Assembly: GCF_001411555.2 (NCBI RefSeq)
Contig: NC_049904.1
Coordinates: 29,401,370 to 29,465,369, forward strand
Reading direction: 5' to 3'
Length of the DNA: 64,000 bases
Source of the DNA: Juglans regia
Taxonomy: Eukaryota; Streptophyta; Magnoliopsida; Fagales; Juglandaceae
Below the pieces are notes generated by a model. That model searched no databases and was not told where the DNA came from. It saw nothing but the letters and a program-made list of their open reading frames with translations. The position numbers and the translations under genes were made by a program. Shown here in pieces: positions 1 through 11,170 of this stretch (its first letter is position 1; each line of letters starts with the position of its first letter).

Positions 1-1403
1 GTGAAATCAAAACATTGTTTGGTCAATTAGCGTTGTGATACATTACCTAACCATTGTAATCTATAAGGCTTGACAGCAAAACGTAGAAGCATCGTGGAAT
101 GAGGAAGCATTGTCGTGATAAAGCAGGCCATATTTGGCAGCCGCAAATCGTAGTGCTTAATGTCCTAAAACACTACTACAAGAAAAAAAGGAAAAATGCA
201 CGAAAGACTCCTCGATTTGAAAATTGTTTTATCGTTAATTTATGTTCTGTTTTTTGGGTCTATTGCTTGGAAGCCACCCTGTACTGTATATTGTATATAA
301 TGTCAAAACATTAATTTATGATCGATCCTTCGTCGAGAAATCGGTGCTAGTCCTGCCCCTATACATGCCATTAATGTCGATTAAGATTGTTTATGATTAA
401 AGAAAGCAAAAATACAGGAAACACAGTGCCATGGCCCATGCCCAAAATTTAAGGCTTATTATTGGGAGTAGTACTGTCTCAGGGAGTTTAATTGTCTCCA
501 TCCATTACTATTTATTCTTACATCTTATATTTATAATCTTTTATGAAATATGAGAGTATTTTTCATAATATGTAAAATGATAAATATTGACTGATAAATT
601 TTTTTTTTATTATAATAATGATGCATCCGAGAAAATCACCTAGCGATGTTGACTTGACGCAAACTGAAATTGAGGTAAGAAATTTGAATCTAAATTTTAC
701 GTTGATTGCGGCGAATTATCTTATAAAAATAAATCTACACAAATATGATAAGAAAAACTTTTAACAGCGAGATAGATTAATCTACTGCCACGATAATATT
801 TATTAAAAATTTGATATTATTTATAAAAAATATATTTACGATTGTGTTTAAATATTGAGTTAAATTTAATTGAGTTGAGTAGTAGAGAAAGTTATACATG
901 TTTTATTTAAACTGAGTTTAAAGTATGTTTAGATGTTAAGATGAGTTTAATATTTTTTTTTATAAAAAATTAAAAAAAATATGAATCCCATGTATAAAAA
1001 AGTTTTAAGTTAAAAAAGATTGTAAATCTTACGTATAAGAAGATTTTGAGTTGAGATAAATTTAATAATTTAAAAATTAAATATTTAAATATTAAATTAA
1101 ATTTAAAATTTAACAATTTCACTCTTGAAAAACCAAACTCAGCCTAAACAGTATACATACCAAACCCTCGTTCATTTTTAACTTTTAGTACGTGTCAGAA
1201 CTTGAGACATCTTCTTGATCCAATATATGCACGGTTCGCCATGTGCTTTGTGCTTCCCTCTGTTTTTGCTAACAAAAGTCTTCCTCCTTCTCCCACTAAT
1301 CCCTATTCTCTACAATAGTCAGATTTGCAGACAAGTTTAACGTGTAGAGAACCAAACACAAAAACTATATTCCCAATCCCTCTCCTTCCCTGTCTCTTCA
1401 ACC
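1..1403. other. Intergenic, AT-rich; no gene found
   Basis: Short open frames here are low complexity or lack any recognisable motif. The only structure I can support is a degraded MITE-like segment near 910-1144 (listed separately). The last 100 bases are pyrimidine-rich, as in many plant 5' leaders, and probably contain the 5' UTR of the armadillo-repeat gene that starts at 1404. No clear TATA box was found. Confidence 0.6.
910..1144. repeat. Degraded Tourist-like MITE
   Basis: The outer ends share CTGAGTTT in inverted orientation, and the left interior reads GTTTAGATGTTAAGATGAG. That resembles the GTTTGGATGTTGAGATGAG end of better-preserved copies at 50682-50871 and elsewhere in this window. 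The middle is AT-rich and non-coding. Boundaries are approximate and the target duplication is not clear. Confidence 0.4.
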
Positions 1404-4400
1404 ATGTCTTTTTGCACCTCACAACGTCCAAAAATGCCCGATTCTTCTTCTTCTTCTCCTCCTTCTCCTTGTTCTCCTATTTGGTTATTGCCCCACATAA
1501 AGCTCCACTTCTTTGCTCGAATCCGACGGTTCCTGCGACTGAAAGCAGCTCATAAGCGATGCGGATCGTCGGGCGGATTTGACGTAGCGAGTACTGCCAG
1601 AGGTGTTAATAACGAAGTAGTAGTCCAGGCTCTGGAGAGGGAGAGTGAGGACGAGTCGGCGGTGCTACAGAGGTCAGTTAAGAAGCTTCACTTCGGAAGC
1701 TGGCTGGAGAAAGAGATGGCGGTTAAGGAGATTGAGAGGCTTGCTAGAGAAGACGGGAAGACAAGGAAATTCTTGGCGCAGCTTGGGGTTATACCTGTGC
1801 TGGTGGCTATGGCGGCTTCGGAGGTGGCCGCGCAGAGGCGTGTGGCGGTGACGGCTTTGATTGAGCTCGCCAATGGAACTTATACGTAAGTACTTCTTTA
1901 CGTTTTTTTAAAACATTTTTGGCATTAAAACATGGCGTTATATATGAGTGATGATCTTGATCATATATTCTCGCTGTTCAAATATCTAAGTTCTTAAGAC
2001 TTTATTTTATTTTTTCATTTTCAAATGATTATGATCATGATCCTCATCGAAAGGATTAACAAAGAGTTTATCAAGAGGGATTGAGAGATCAACTGATCTC
2101 ACTACTATTTACAAATTTCAACACATAAATTTTATTAATATTTACAAATCATCTCATATCTTCTCTAAACCAAACATTTGTCCTTACAATTATTCACGAA
2201 TAATTGGAAGTGGAGTACATCTTTGGAACCAAGAAAATAGGAAGGTGAGATCAATGGATAAATCTTCCTTCTGGTTTTCATGGAGTAATACAAGTATAAA
2301 TAGTACTTAGTATAATCTAGTTTAGGTGGATGGGAGTGCGCCAGAAGTATCTGCATCCCAGATGACCGCTTCAATATCTTAATTTTTCTTTTGCATTTTT
2401 ATTTTAAAGGGTTGGTGATTTATTATGGCAGCTAGAATATATATTGTATTAGGTAAGGATATGGTACAACCATATAATCAATCAAATAAAAAGAAATCTA
2501 GCTTTCTCATAACTTTTGAACTAATATTTTTGCACGGAGAAAATGTATTTGAAATGTTTGGGGGGAAAAATAGAATTTAAAATACCTTTGAATAAGATGA
2601 GAGTTCTTAATTTTTCGACATTGTGGAGCCCAAATGGAAGCCTTGGGGCACCACCACCCTTTGATTCATTATTCACAAGGTAGTTGGTCTTGCAGGACAT
2701 GGACTGGAGGACCCAGATTCCTAGCTTTTTTTAATATATATATTTAAAAAAAATAATGGATATAAATGTTTCAGGAAATTAATGGTAAGGATGAATGAGC
2801 CCTCTCGTGCAGCAATAATGGAGCTCTCCATCTAGACCGTTGCATTTATCTTCATTGTATCCTTTTCCATGCATGAAGATGGCAAGAGAGGTGGGTGTGG
2901 TTTGGATCTTGAGATGCGCTGAATCGAGTAAAGGAGTAAATCTAAGAGTTATATATAAAAAAAAATATATATATTTTTTTAATACTGATTGTCACTTTTC
3001 TTTTTCAAATAAAATATACAAAAGTTGAACACTCAACTGTAGAAACCACAGAATAAAAAAAGAGAAGTTGAGATCTTCTTATATACATATGAAAACACAA
3101 TCCGGGATAGGATAGAATGACCTTGAATCAGAAGTCCCCTAAGGTGCGCGCTGACTGTACCCACTAATTTCCACGGTGACAATTGGAAGAGTTGCAGGGG
3201 AACAGTACTGTTTGTTGAAGCGACGTCTTTGTCGTTTTAGAGATATAGTGCAGTGGTTCAGATTCCATGAAAATCTTTGAACAACTAAACACTTCCTTTG
3301 TTGACTTTCACTAGTCCCCGAATATTTTTGACTTCGGCAGCTTGATGTTCTTTATTTTATTTGATTAGTTTGGGGAGCAATTCATGGAGTTTTCCATGAA
3401 GTTAAATATGCAATAATGGACCGCTATATCGGTTTTTGCTTAATGTTCTATTTAATTAATTAACTAATGCAAGTTTCAAAGTCATACCTGATACAACGAT
3501 CATTCTTGTTTTCAACATAGATTGAGATCCTCTCTAATTGCTTGATAAAATCTAATCGTCTAATGTAAGACAGTATTAAATGTTGGTGTAGGGTTTATAC
3601 TGCCGGAAAATCTTACATAGATAGTATTAAATGACGAAGGATTATACGTGTTTGTGTGTGTGTCTTATCCAAACTGCCAATTTTCTGAATCGGTCTGTCT
3701 TCTTACCTCAGGAACAAGGCGCTCATGTTGGAGGCAGGAATCTTATCCAAACTGCCACAGAACATTGATACTGTCGATGAACTAACGAGACGTGAATTTG
3801 CAGAACTGCTCTTATCGTTATCTTCTCTTGCAAATAATACACAATTCCCTCTAGCCTCGTCTGAAACTCTCCCATTTCTCTTGAGCATTCTTCAATCCAG
3901 TTCAAGTGTTGAAACTAAAGAGTTGTGTTTGGGTACCACGTACAACATCTCCACCGTCTTGGACCATGCAGGAGCCCTGGTCTCTAGCGGATTGTTACAA
4001 ACACTCTTGACGCTCTCCACTATAAAGGAACTTTCAGAGAAAGCCCTCGCAACGCTCGGGCATTTGGTGGTGACTTTAATGGGAAAAAAGGCAATGGAAA
4101 ACAGTCCAATTGTGCCAGAGAGCTTGATAGAGATCTTGACATGGGAAGATAAACCCAAGTGCCAAGAATTATCAGCTTACATTCTAATGATTTTGGGTCA
4201 TCAAAGCTCAACCCAACGGGAAAAAATGGCCAAGTCAGGAATTGTGCAGGTACTTCTTGAAGTGTCATTATTGGGTAGCCCTCTAGCACAGAAGAGGTCA
4301 CTAAAGCTATTACAATGGTTCAAAGATGAGCGGCAAGCAAACATGCGGCCGCATTCCGGACCCCAAACAGGAAGGATTGCAATGGGTTCGCCTGTAAATC

Positions 4401-4567
4401 CAAGGGAGGCTCAAGAAGGGAAGAAAATGATGAAGAATTTGGTGAAGCAAAGTTTATATAAGAACATGGAAGTTATAACCCGACGAGCCAATATTGCTGC
4501 AGTTCACTCCTCCTCTAGGCTCAAAGCCCTTGTGATCAGCACAAGTTCAAAGAGCTTGCCTTACTAA
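1404..4567 (+). CDS. Armadillo-repeat protein (U-box-like ARM family, no U-box)
   Basis: Two exons, 1404-1885 and 3712-4567, joined across a GTAAGT...CAG intron of 1826 nt, give 445 aa. The junction reads [14 protein letters not shown], typical of an ARM repeat. The N-terminus is Ser/Pro-rich. The body (about residues 85-360) is helical ARM repeats with phrases such as [29 protein letters not shown] and [12 protein letters not shown] basic tail ends [18 protein letters not shown], a signature of the plant ARM family related to Arabidopsis AT4G31890 and AT2G25130. ARM arrays bind proteins, so a scaffolding role is likely. No U-box is present, so E3 ligase activity is not supported. The ATG at 1404 was chosen as the first in frame; a second lies 30 nt downstream. 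An AATAAA lies at 4625, shortly after the stop. Confidence 0.88.
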
Positions 4568-4973
4568 AAGTTTTAAAAGTTGGGATTTACATTTGATTTT
4601 TAGGCTTCTCTGCAGATACAGAGGAAATAAACTTTTTGGATTGCCACAGATATGCATTCCTTGTGCAGTATGAATAGTGACAATTTTTTATCCTGGACCA
4701 AAAAAAAACGAAAGTTTTCTCAGGAAACCTTTACTAGTGTCAAATGAATTATTTGATTGAGTGAAAAATGGGTCACAAAAGAAGTGCATACTGCATATAT
4801 ACCTTCAACCATGGGCGATGAGACCAAGGTCTCATGCTCTGTTTTATAGCTTTTTCTTCATAGTAAGTGTGCAAGTCTACTATCAGCCATGCACTGTTGG
4901 CCATCTAGTTATAGCCATCCTTAAAAACAGAGTAATTAGGACCATCATTTTTATGCTCAATAATCCTGGGATA

Positions 4974-5145
4974 TGTGATATCCCATATGATAAGGATAAT
5001 GGTAGGTGGTGTATGAGATTTTACATTACTTGGAAATGAGAAGTTATTGCTCTTTATAATGTTCCAATGTGGCTCAAATTATATCATTGATTAGTCTTTT
5101 TAGAGTATATATCATGTGGTTTGAGCCTTCCATTAGATCGTTACA
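4974..5145 (+). repeat. 172-bp dispersed repeat, copy 1 (possible TRIM solo LTR)
   Basis: This begins TGTGATATCCCATATGATAA and ends CGTTACA. It aligns along its whole length with 54522-54693, which is also 172 bp. The TG...CA ends, the lack of an ORF and an internal TTTATAA suggest a solo LTR of a small TRIM-type element, but no internal region or convincing target duplication is visible here. It lies about 400 bp downstream of the ARM gene stop. Confidence 0.55.
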
Positions 5146-5283
5146 ATGCAAATAGACGTGTTTAAAAGACTTAAACATTGACTCAAATTTGATGAAAATA
5201 GTTAGACAATCACTCAATTACCCGTACCAAGTAAATTTTATCCTCGGCAGGAAAATAATTACCCGATCATCTATCAAAATTGA

Positions 5284-5530
5284 GGAGGCATTTGCTTAAA
5301 CCGTGTTGATACTGTTACTTTAGTCGGGTATGGAACAGCCGATGACGGATGGTTAATCATGGGGGTGAGGATGGCTACAAGCCTACATGAGGATTCAAAG
5401 AGATTATAACGGTGCCTCAGGTCTTTGCGGCATTACTATGAAAGCTTCCTATTCAGTTGCCCAAGTAGTCCAAAGGTTGACAGATCAAACCATGCATTTA
5501 GATAAATGCATATAATAATTCTCCATATGC
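5284..5530 (+). pseudogene. 3' fragment of a papain-like cysteine protease
   Basis: The segment reads VTLVGYG, then after deletions RIQRDY...GLCGI and a degenerate SYPVA-like C-terminus. It also matches the 3' flank of the gene at 6344-7477 (GTAGTCCAAAGG and TTAGATAAAT). The Asn/Trp loop (NSWG) is lost through small deletions and the 5' two thirds are absent. The left edge (GAGGAGGCATT) matches an earlier part of the neighbouring gene, so an internal deletion joined two parts. It is a remnant of a tandem duplication and cannot encode a protease. Confidence 0.8.
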
Positions 5531-5847
5531 TTCCCAGCCCATATAACGTGTTCAAGTCTTATGGACTCTGAAATGTCCGCGGCCGTATTGATATGATGGC
5601 CACATCGTCTACAGCGTAGAGCTCCTTTGAGTTTGGAATGCACAGAGTTGTTGCTCCGACTTTAATGTTAGCTGGATAGTGATAGTTTCATTTTCTTGAA
5701 GGATGCGTAGTCATTACAAAGTAATTGAAGAAAACACCAAATGAATTACTAAAATCAATTAACTATAAAAATAATTATATTTAAACACCAATGCATGATG
5801 TGCATCATACATGTCGTCAAGATCACATGAATGCTACAGGTTCCAGG

Positions 5848-5879
<32 letters not shown>

Positions 5880-6245
5880 CAATCATGATTTCAATCGGAA
5901 ACTATACTTTTCATGATAATTCTTGTCCAGGTTCTAAAGTTTTAAATTTTCTGGTGGGGAGTACTTTTCGCATGCAAATGGATCACCATGCATTTTGTGG
6001 GCTCTCAAAGCACAACTAATTTGAGAACAATGCCTAAAACACCGTTAAGGAGAGCCACAGCCTTCAAAAAAAATCCTACCATAAATATAATTAATATTTC
6101 TTCGGAGACCAAGAAACTTGCCAAAAATAATGTCAAATATGTGTTGGGGGTTGACTTTCTTCTCGAAAAGGAAGCCAAGCCCTACGTCAACAAAATGTAC
6201 GTACATACCATATCATGAACATTGAGGACGTTTGGTCTCCGATCC
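5531..6245. other. Spacer and upstream region of cysteine protease 1
   Basis: No gene found. It holds a (TA)n microsatellite at about 5849-5879 and leads into the TATA box of the protease gene at 6246. Confidence 0.6.
5849..5879. repeat. (TA)n microsatellite
   Basis: About 30 bp of nearly uninterrupted TA dinucleotides in the spacer between the protease fragment and the first complete protease gene. Confidence 0.85.
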
Positions 6246-6255
6246 TATATATATA
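6246..6255 (+). promoter_or_regulatory. TATA box of cysteine protease 1
   Basis: TATATATATA lies 98 nt upstream of the ATG at 6344, which leaves room for a leader of about 65 nt. The two related genes downstream have a similar CTATATATA at 105-140 nt before their ATGs. Confidence 0.55.
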
Positions 6256-6343
6256 GCGAGATTGGGTGCATTCTTCCTCACAATTAATTAGACACTACAA
6301 TTGCGGGGAAAAAAAGCTAGCTGCTTACTTTGTTTTGGAAACA

Positions 6344-7477
6344 ATGACTTTTATCACAGTCTTGTTGGTGATTTTGGGGACTTGTACATCTCAAGCGATG
6401 TCCCGCAGAATCCTTGAGGTTGAAGTTTCCATTGCTGATAAACACGAGGAATGGATGGCTAAACATGGACGTACTTATAAGGACAATGACGAGAAGCAAA
6501 AGCGTCTCGAAATATTCAAGGACAACATGGATTTCGTGAACAAAGTCAACAACGAAGGGAATCGTACTTACAAGTTGAGTGTCAACAAATTTGCAGACCT
6601 AACAAATGAAGAGTTTCGTGCCACTCGTACTGGATACATGCTCTCAACCGAGCCGAGGTCAACCACAGCGGAGACAACGTCGTCGTTCAAGTATGCATCA
6701 GTGACTAACGTTCCAGGGAGTATGGACTGGAGAAAGAAAGGAGCCGTCACTTCAGTTAAAGACCAGGGCGAATGTGGTAAGAGGGTCATATCATCTAAAA
6801 AACTCCAAGTTTTTCAATGCCTGCATTTATCATTTTGCTTGCCGTATTTCTGTCATTGTCGACTTATAAATTGTATGTTATACGTAGAATGTTGCTGGGC
6901 CTTTTCAGCAACGGCAGCGGTAGAGGGGCTCACCAAAATCAAAACAGGGAAATTGGTCGACCTATCTGAGCAACAACTAGTGAACTGTGCCACGAATGGA
7001 AATAATGGTTGCCATCGTGGTTGGATGGATAATGCTTTTGAATATATAGTACAAAATCAAGGACAAACCACTGAAACAAATTATCCATACGTGGCTATGG
7101 ACGGAACTTGTGACACAAACAAGGCGTCTGCTAAAGCAGCTAAGATAACTGGCTTTGAAGATGTACCTGCAAACAATGAGGAGGCATTGCTAAAAGCTGC
7201 AGCTCACCAACCAATCTCCGTTGCCATTGAAGGCGAGGGACGTGATTTTCAGCTCTATGCAAGCGGGATCTTCACTGGAGGATGTGGCACTGATCTAAAC
7301 CATGCTGTTACTTTAGTCGGGTATGGAGTAGCTGAAGACGGTACCAAGCATTGGTTAATCAAGAATTCATGGGGTGAGAACTGGGGTGAGGGTGGCTATA
7401 TGAGGATTCAAAGAGATTATTCTGATCCCGCAGGTCTCTGCGGCATTGCCATGCAAGCTTCCTATCCAGTTGCTTGA
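6344..7477 (+). CDS. Papain-like cysteine protease 1 (SAG39-like), diverged active-site region
   Basis: Exons 6344-6776 and 6888-7477 give 340 aa. Order: signal peptide (1-18), I29 inhibitor prodomain with an ERFNIN-type helix (EKQKRLEIFKDNMDFVNKVNN split over about 50-71), then mature C1A protease from about VPGSMDWRKKGAV. Gln in VKDQG, Cys147 (CCWAF), His283 (LNHAV) and Asn304 (KNSWG) are all present. Two normally invariant glycines are not: splicing at the only good acceptor gives C-E-CCWAF where C-G-CCWAF is expected, and the usual GC.GG loop is GCHRG. The 111-nt intron has no stop and keeps frame, so retention would insert 37 residues just before the catalytic Cys. Such enzymes are secreted or vacuolar and often senescence- or stress-linked. 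There is no KDEL signal or granulin domain. Activity may be altered. Confidence 0.85.
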   Translation: MTFITVLLVILGTCTSQAMSRRILEVEVSIADKHEEWMAKHGRTYKDNDEKQKRLEIFKDNMDFVNKVNNEGNRTYKLSVNKFADLTNEEFRATRTGYMLSTEPRSTTAETTSSFKYASVTNVPGSMDWRKKGAVTSVKDQGECGKRVISSKKLQVFQCLHLSFCLPYFCHCRLINCMLYVECCWAFSATAAVEGLTKIKTGKLVDLSEQQLVNCATNGNNGCHRGWMDNAFEYIVQNQGQTTETNYPYVAMDGTCDTNKASAKAAKITGFEDVPANNEEALLKAAAHQPISVAIEGEGRDFQLYASGIFTGGCGTDLNHAVTLVGYGVAEDGTKHWLIKNSWGENWGEGGYMRIQRDYSDPAGLCGIAMQASYPVA

Positions 7478-8285
7478 TTAATTAGGTAGTCCAAAGGAAT
7501 TGACTGCTGATCGATTAATCACTTAGATAAATAATTATTTATGTTTCCCATATGTGTACGTGGCTAATCATGTTATGGGCTAGCTGTGAAATGTATTGCC
7601 TTGAAGGCATCATCGTGTATGGTGTTTAACGTTTGTATTTATAGTATCATGATCTAGCGTTTGTATATCATGAACGTACGGAGGTAGTACTGTTGCTCCC
7701 AACTACCTAATTAATGTGAGCGGAGTAATGATACAGAGTTGTGCTATACAGAAGCCTTACATCCAGTTTATATATCACTTAAAAATATATAATTTTATTT
7801 TTTTATCTTTATATTTTATATTTCAATTTAATATGAAATATGAGAGTAAAAAAATAAAATCATATATTTTTAAGTGGTGTACAGATACGTGGAGCTTATG
7901 TCTAAAATTTTTCAGTGATATTTAATTGAAAAAATAATGAAAAGCTAGCTTGCTTGAAAAACTAGTCCTGTAAAGTGGTGGTTTCATTCAAGAAACTAAA
8001 CACCTTTCTAAATTGGTTGTCCGGCCAAGCTGGTTGTTGGATTCTTTGAAATGTCACGAGCAAAGATTAGAACAACGCGATCTAAAGAATCAAAAGAATT
8101 GAAACCAAACATAATTTCAAGCTGTCGATTTTAACCATCCAATCGATCGGATTATTTAATACAATTGTAATGAAATATATGGACTAAAATTCAGGTGTCA
8201 AATGGAACAACGTCTACGGAGCTACCTCAAGATCGATCAGCTGAATTTGATTGTCTCCGGATTATACAATTTTCATGGTATTTGC
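7478..8285. other. 3' flank of protease 1; no gene found
   Basis: Contains the 3' UTR and AT-rich sequence. Around 7720-7890 an imperfect inverted repeat (ATATCACTTAAAAATATATA against TATATTTTTAAGTGGTGTAC) looks like a small MITE. Confidence 0.5.
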
Positions 8286-8839
8286 TAGGGGTGTCAAATC
8301 GTGTTAACGGGTTGTGTTCGTGTCATGTCAATATATGTATATTATACTATATAGGTCAACCCTAACCCGTCCCGTTAAGCTTATCGTGTCAAAATCTCAA
8401 ACCCTAACACGACCCATTAACATGATAACGGGTCGTGTCGTGTCAACCCGTTTTGACCTTTTTATGTAAATGGATTGAAACAAACTCAAAATTAACCTCT
8501 TTAATCTAGTTAAGTTTAGCATAATTTTATATAAATGTTAAAATCACAATATTTATAAAAAATATAAAACTAACTACAAGTCCAAAATTACAATCTAAAC
8601 AATAAAAATATCAAAATTAAAATCCCAACAATTTTATTTTTTAGGTATAAGGGTATAATTGTAATTTTAACTTTCTTAACGGGTCATAACGGGTTGACCC
8701 GTTATCAACCCGTTAAGCTATCGTGTCTTAACGGGTCAACCCATTTTGACCCGAACCCGTTAAGGGTAAACCCTAACCCGCTTTTATCGTGTCGTATTCG
8801 TGTTGAGTTAATGGGTCGTGTCACATATTGACACCCCTA
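8286..8839. mobile_element. Non-autonomous hAT-like element, 554 bp
   Basis: Terminal inverted repeats TAGGGGTGTCAA / TTGACACCCCTA are flanked by a perfect 8-bp target duplication GTATTTGC (8278-8285 and 8840-8847), the size expected for hAT. Subterminal regions hold many copies of ACGGGTCGTGT / AACGGGTTG-like motifs in both orientations, and the centre is AT-rich. There is no ORF, so movement would need a transposase in trans. Confidence 0.85.
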
Positions 8840-9904
8840 GTATTTGCGGTGACAAAATACCGTTTTTCAATAGATTAAAAAAATAGAGATACTTTTGCAA
8901 TAGAAATTCCGACAAAAATAATATGAAAGGAAAATTATTTATGCAGTCTTAAATTGTGTAAGCTCTTTTGTATTTATTTAGAAAAAAAATAGGGAAAACT
9001 TGGGATCCACATTCAAAAGTACCTAACTTTTGCATGGTTGACCCCACTTTTCTCAGAGGGAGTAGTGCGGAATTTGCACAATTTAAAACTGTAACTAACA
9101 TTATTCATATGAAAGGAATATTTACGTTCGGCAGTGAATCTATCACTCTTCAAAAATAGATTCGATGGATCACTAACACACTATATATTATTTGTCACAA
9201 TAGAATAAGAAAAATTCAACTTATAAGTCGGTGTGGAAGATATGTTTTCCACGATAACAATATGATATTATTTAATTTGTAAAAGTAATTTAAAATTTTA
9301 AAACTAGCAAACTAATTTTTTTTCTAATTAGTGGTGTGAATGGTGAATCCTCTACATAACTAGCTTACAGATAGAAGAGCTCGTAAAATAAATATATCCT
9401 TTTGGGAGGGATGTCAATTTTATTTCCAACTTAGCCCGCCCACCATATCAAAAACGGAGGCCAGGGTCCCAATATTAAAGTTAAAATTGAAGGCAAACAC
9501 ATTTTTAAAGTTGGAATGGAACTACCAAACATAAGAATATTCAAACAATATCATCATAGCTAGAACATACAAATAATTAATATATTAGTCAAGAAATTCG
9601 ATTAATTAAGGACACATCAGATCAAACACATGACAAATACGTATATAGCCCAACTAGTCGGATGATCAGTTCCCAAAAGACAATCCAATGATCATCAGTT
9701 TATTTAATAGTACCATGGTTGCGAAATATATATATGAAATTAAATTATAGTGTTAAATAGAAGAACGTAAACGGAGCTCGGGAGCGGAACTTTCCGTTGT
9801 CAATAATACGATATATTTGTTACGACGCTCTTGGGAAATTATGACCCTCATGTGGCGTACTAATTCAGTTCGGTTGAAAGGAAGAAACATGAGGAAGGAA
9901 TCTT

Positions 9905-9913
9905 CTATATATA
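9905..9913 (+). promoter_or_regulatory. TATA box of cysteine protease 2
   Basis: CTATATATA followed by CCCGTTTCTTCCCAA, about 135 nt before the ATG at 10043. The same block precedes the duplicate gene (15310-15318). Confidence 0.6.
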
Positions 9914-10042
9914 CCCGTTTCTTCCCAACCATTGGTGTATGCCTACGTACTCATCATCATCACTCTTTGGCTTACTGAAATCATATTCGATCCATAGATT
10001 AACTATCAAGCACATTACCTGCCCATTTCAAGTTGGGAAAAA

Positions 10043-11170
10043 ATGGCTTTGATAACTGGAAGAGCATTGATCCTCCTCACACTGTTAGGGATATGGGTTG
10101 CCCAAGCCACTTCCCGCACGTTGCATGAAGCTTCCATGTTGGAGAGGCACGAGGAATGGATGGCTCTTTATGGACGCACTTACAAGGATAGTGCAGAGAA
10201 GGAAATGCGTTTCAAGCTTTTCAAGCTCAACGTGGAGTTCATCGAGTCTTTCAACAATGATGGAAATCGGCCTTATAAGCTAAGCATCAATGAATTTGCT
10301 GATCAAAGTAATGAAGAATTCCGGGCCCTTCACAATGGATACAAAAGGTCCTCCAATCTCAGGTCATTTCCAATGACACCATTTAGGTATGAGAACGTGA
10401 CTGCAGTGCCATCTAGCATTGATTGGAGAGCAAAAGGAGCCGTCACCGCCATTAAGGACCAGAAAACATGTGGTAAGATAGATATACTCTTTCCTTTATT
10501 TATTTAATAGATAATGTGAACATCATGTGCTAGATTTCCTAACATGAAACGTACCTTGCGTTGTGATATGAATCTAGGATGCTGCTGGGCATTTTCTGCT
10601 GTTGCAGCCACGGAGGGTATCACCCAAATCACAACAGGAAACTTGATCTCTCTTTCAGAGCAAGAATTAGTTGATTGTGACACCAGCGGTGAAGACCAAG
10701 GCTGCGAGGGTGGCCTGATGGATGATGCATTTGAATTTATCATCCAAAACAAAGGCCTTACAACTGAAGTAAAGTACCCATACAAGGGAGTGGATGGAAC
10801 TTGTAACGATAACAAGGCAGCATCCCATGCGGCCACCATCAAAAGCTATGAAGATGTGCCTGCCAACAGTGAGCAAGCACTGCTCAAGGCAGTTGCCAAC
10901 CAACCAATTTCTGTCGCCATTGATGCGAGTGGCTCTGCTTTTCAGTTTTACTCGAGCGGAGTCTTCACTGGAGAGTGTGGAACAGAACTGGACCATGGTG
11001 TGACTGCAGTTGGTTATGGGACAACAACCGATGGGACTAAGTACTGGTTAGTGAAGAATTCATGGGGTACCAGTTGGGGTGAAAAGGGATATATTAGAAT
11101 GAAGAGAGACATTGATGCTCCGGAAGGTCTATGCGGCATTGCCATGGAGTCTTCCTATCCCGTTGCTTGA
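10043..11170 (+). CDS. Papain-like cysteine protease 2 (SAG39-like)
   Basis: Exons 10043-10472 and 10578-11170 (GTAAGA...CTAG intron of 105 nt, containing stops) give 340 aa. Signal peptide about residues 1-22; I29 prodomain with an ERFNIN-type helix and [11 protein letters not shown]; mature domain from about [13 protein letters not shown]. The catalytic set is complete: Gln in KDQ, Cys146 in CGCCWAF, His283 (LDHGV) and Asn304 (KNSWG). The [10 protein letters not shown] loop is intact. The residue after the oxyanion Gln is Lys (DQKTCG) where most relatives have Gly. The protein ends SSYPVA with no retention signal. It is the upstream member of a near-identical tandem pair with 15424-16551. 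Expected role: a senescence- or stress-related protease of the vacuole or secretory route (family knowledge). Confidence 0.93.

Noticed and set aside
4974..5145. Cassandra-type 5S-carrying TRIM
   Set aside because: The 172-bp repeat has similar ends but I find no 5S rRNA promoter or 5S-like sequence in either copy.
6266..6343. Upstream extension of cysteine protease 1 starting at 6266
   Set aside because: The codon at 6266 is GTG, and the first ATG giving a proper signal peptide is at 6344. The extension lacks signal-peptide character.
10504..10996. Minus-strand frames of 109-112 aa within protease 2 (repeated in protease 3 at 15885-16377)
   Set aside because: Antisense shadows of a well-supported coding exon, duplicated only because the genes are duplicated.
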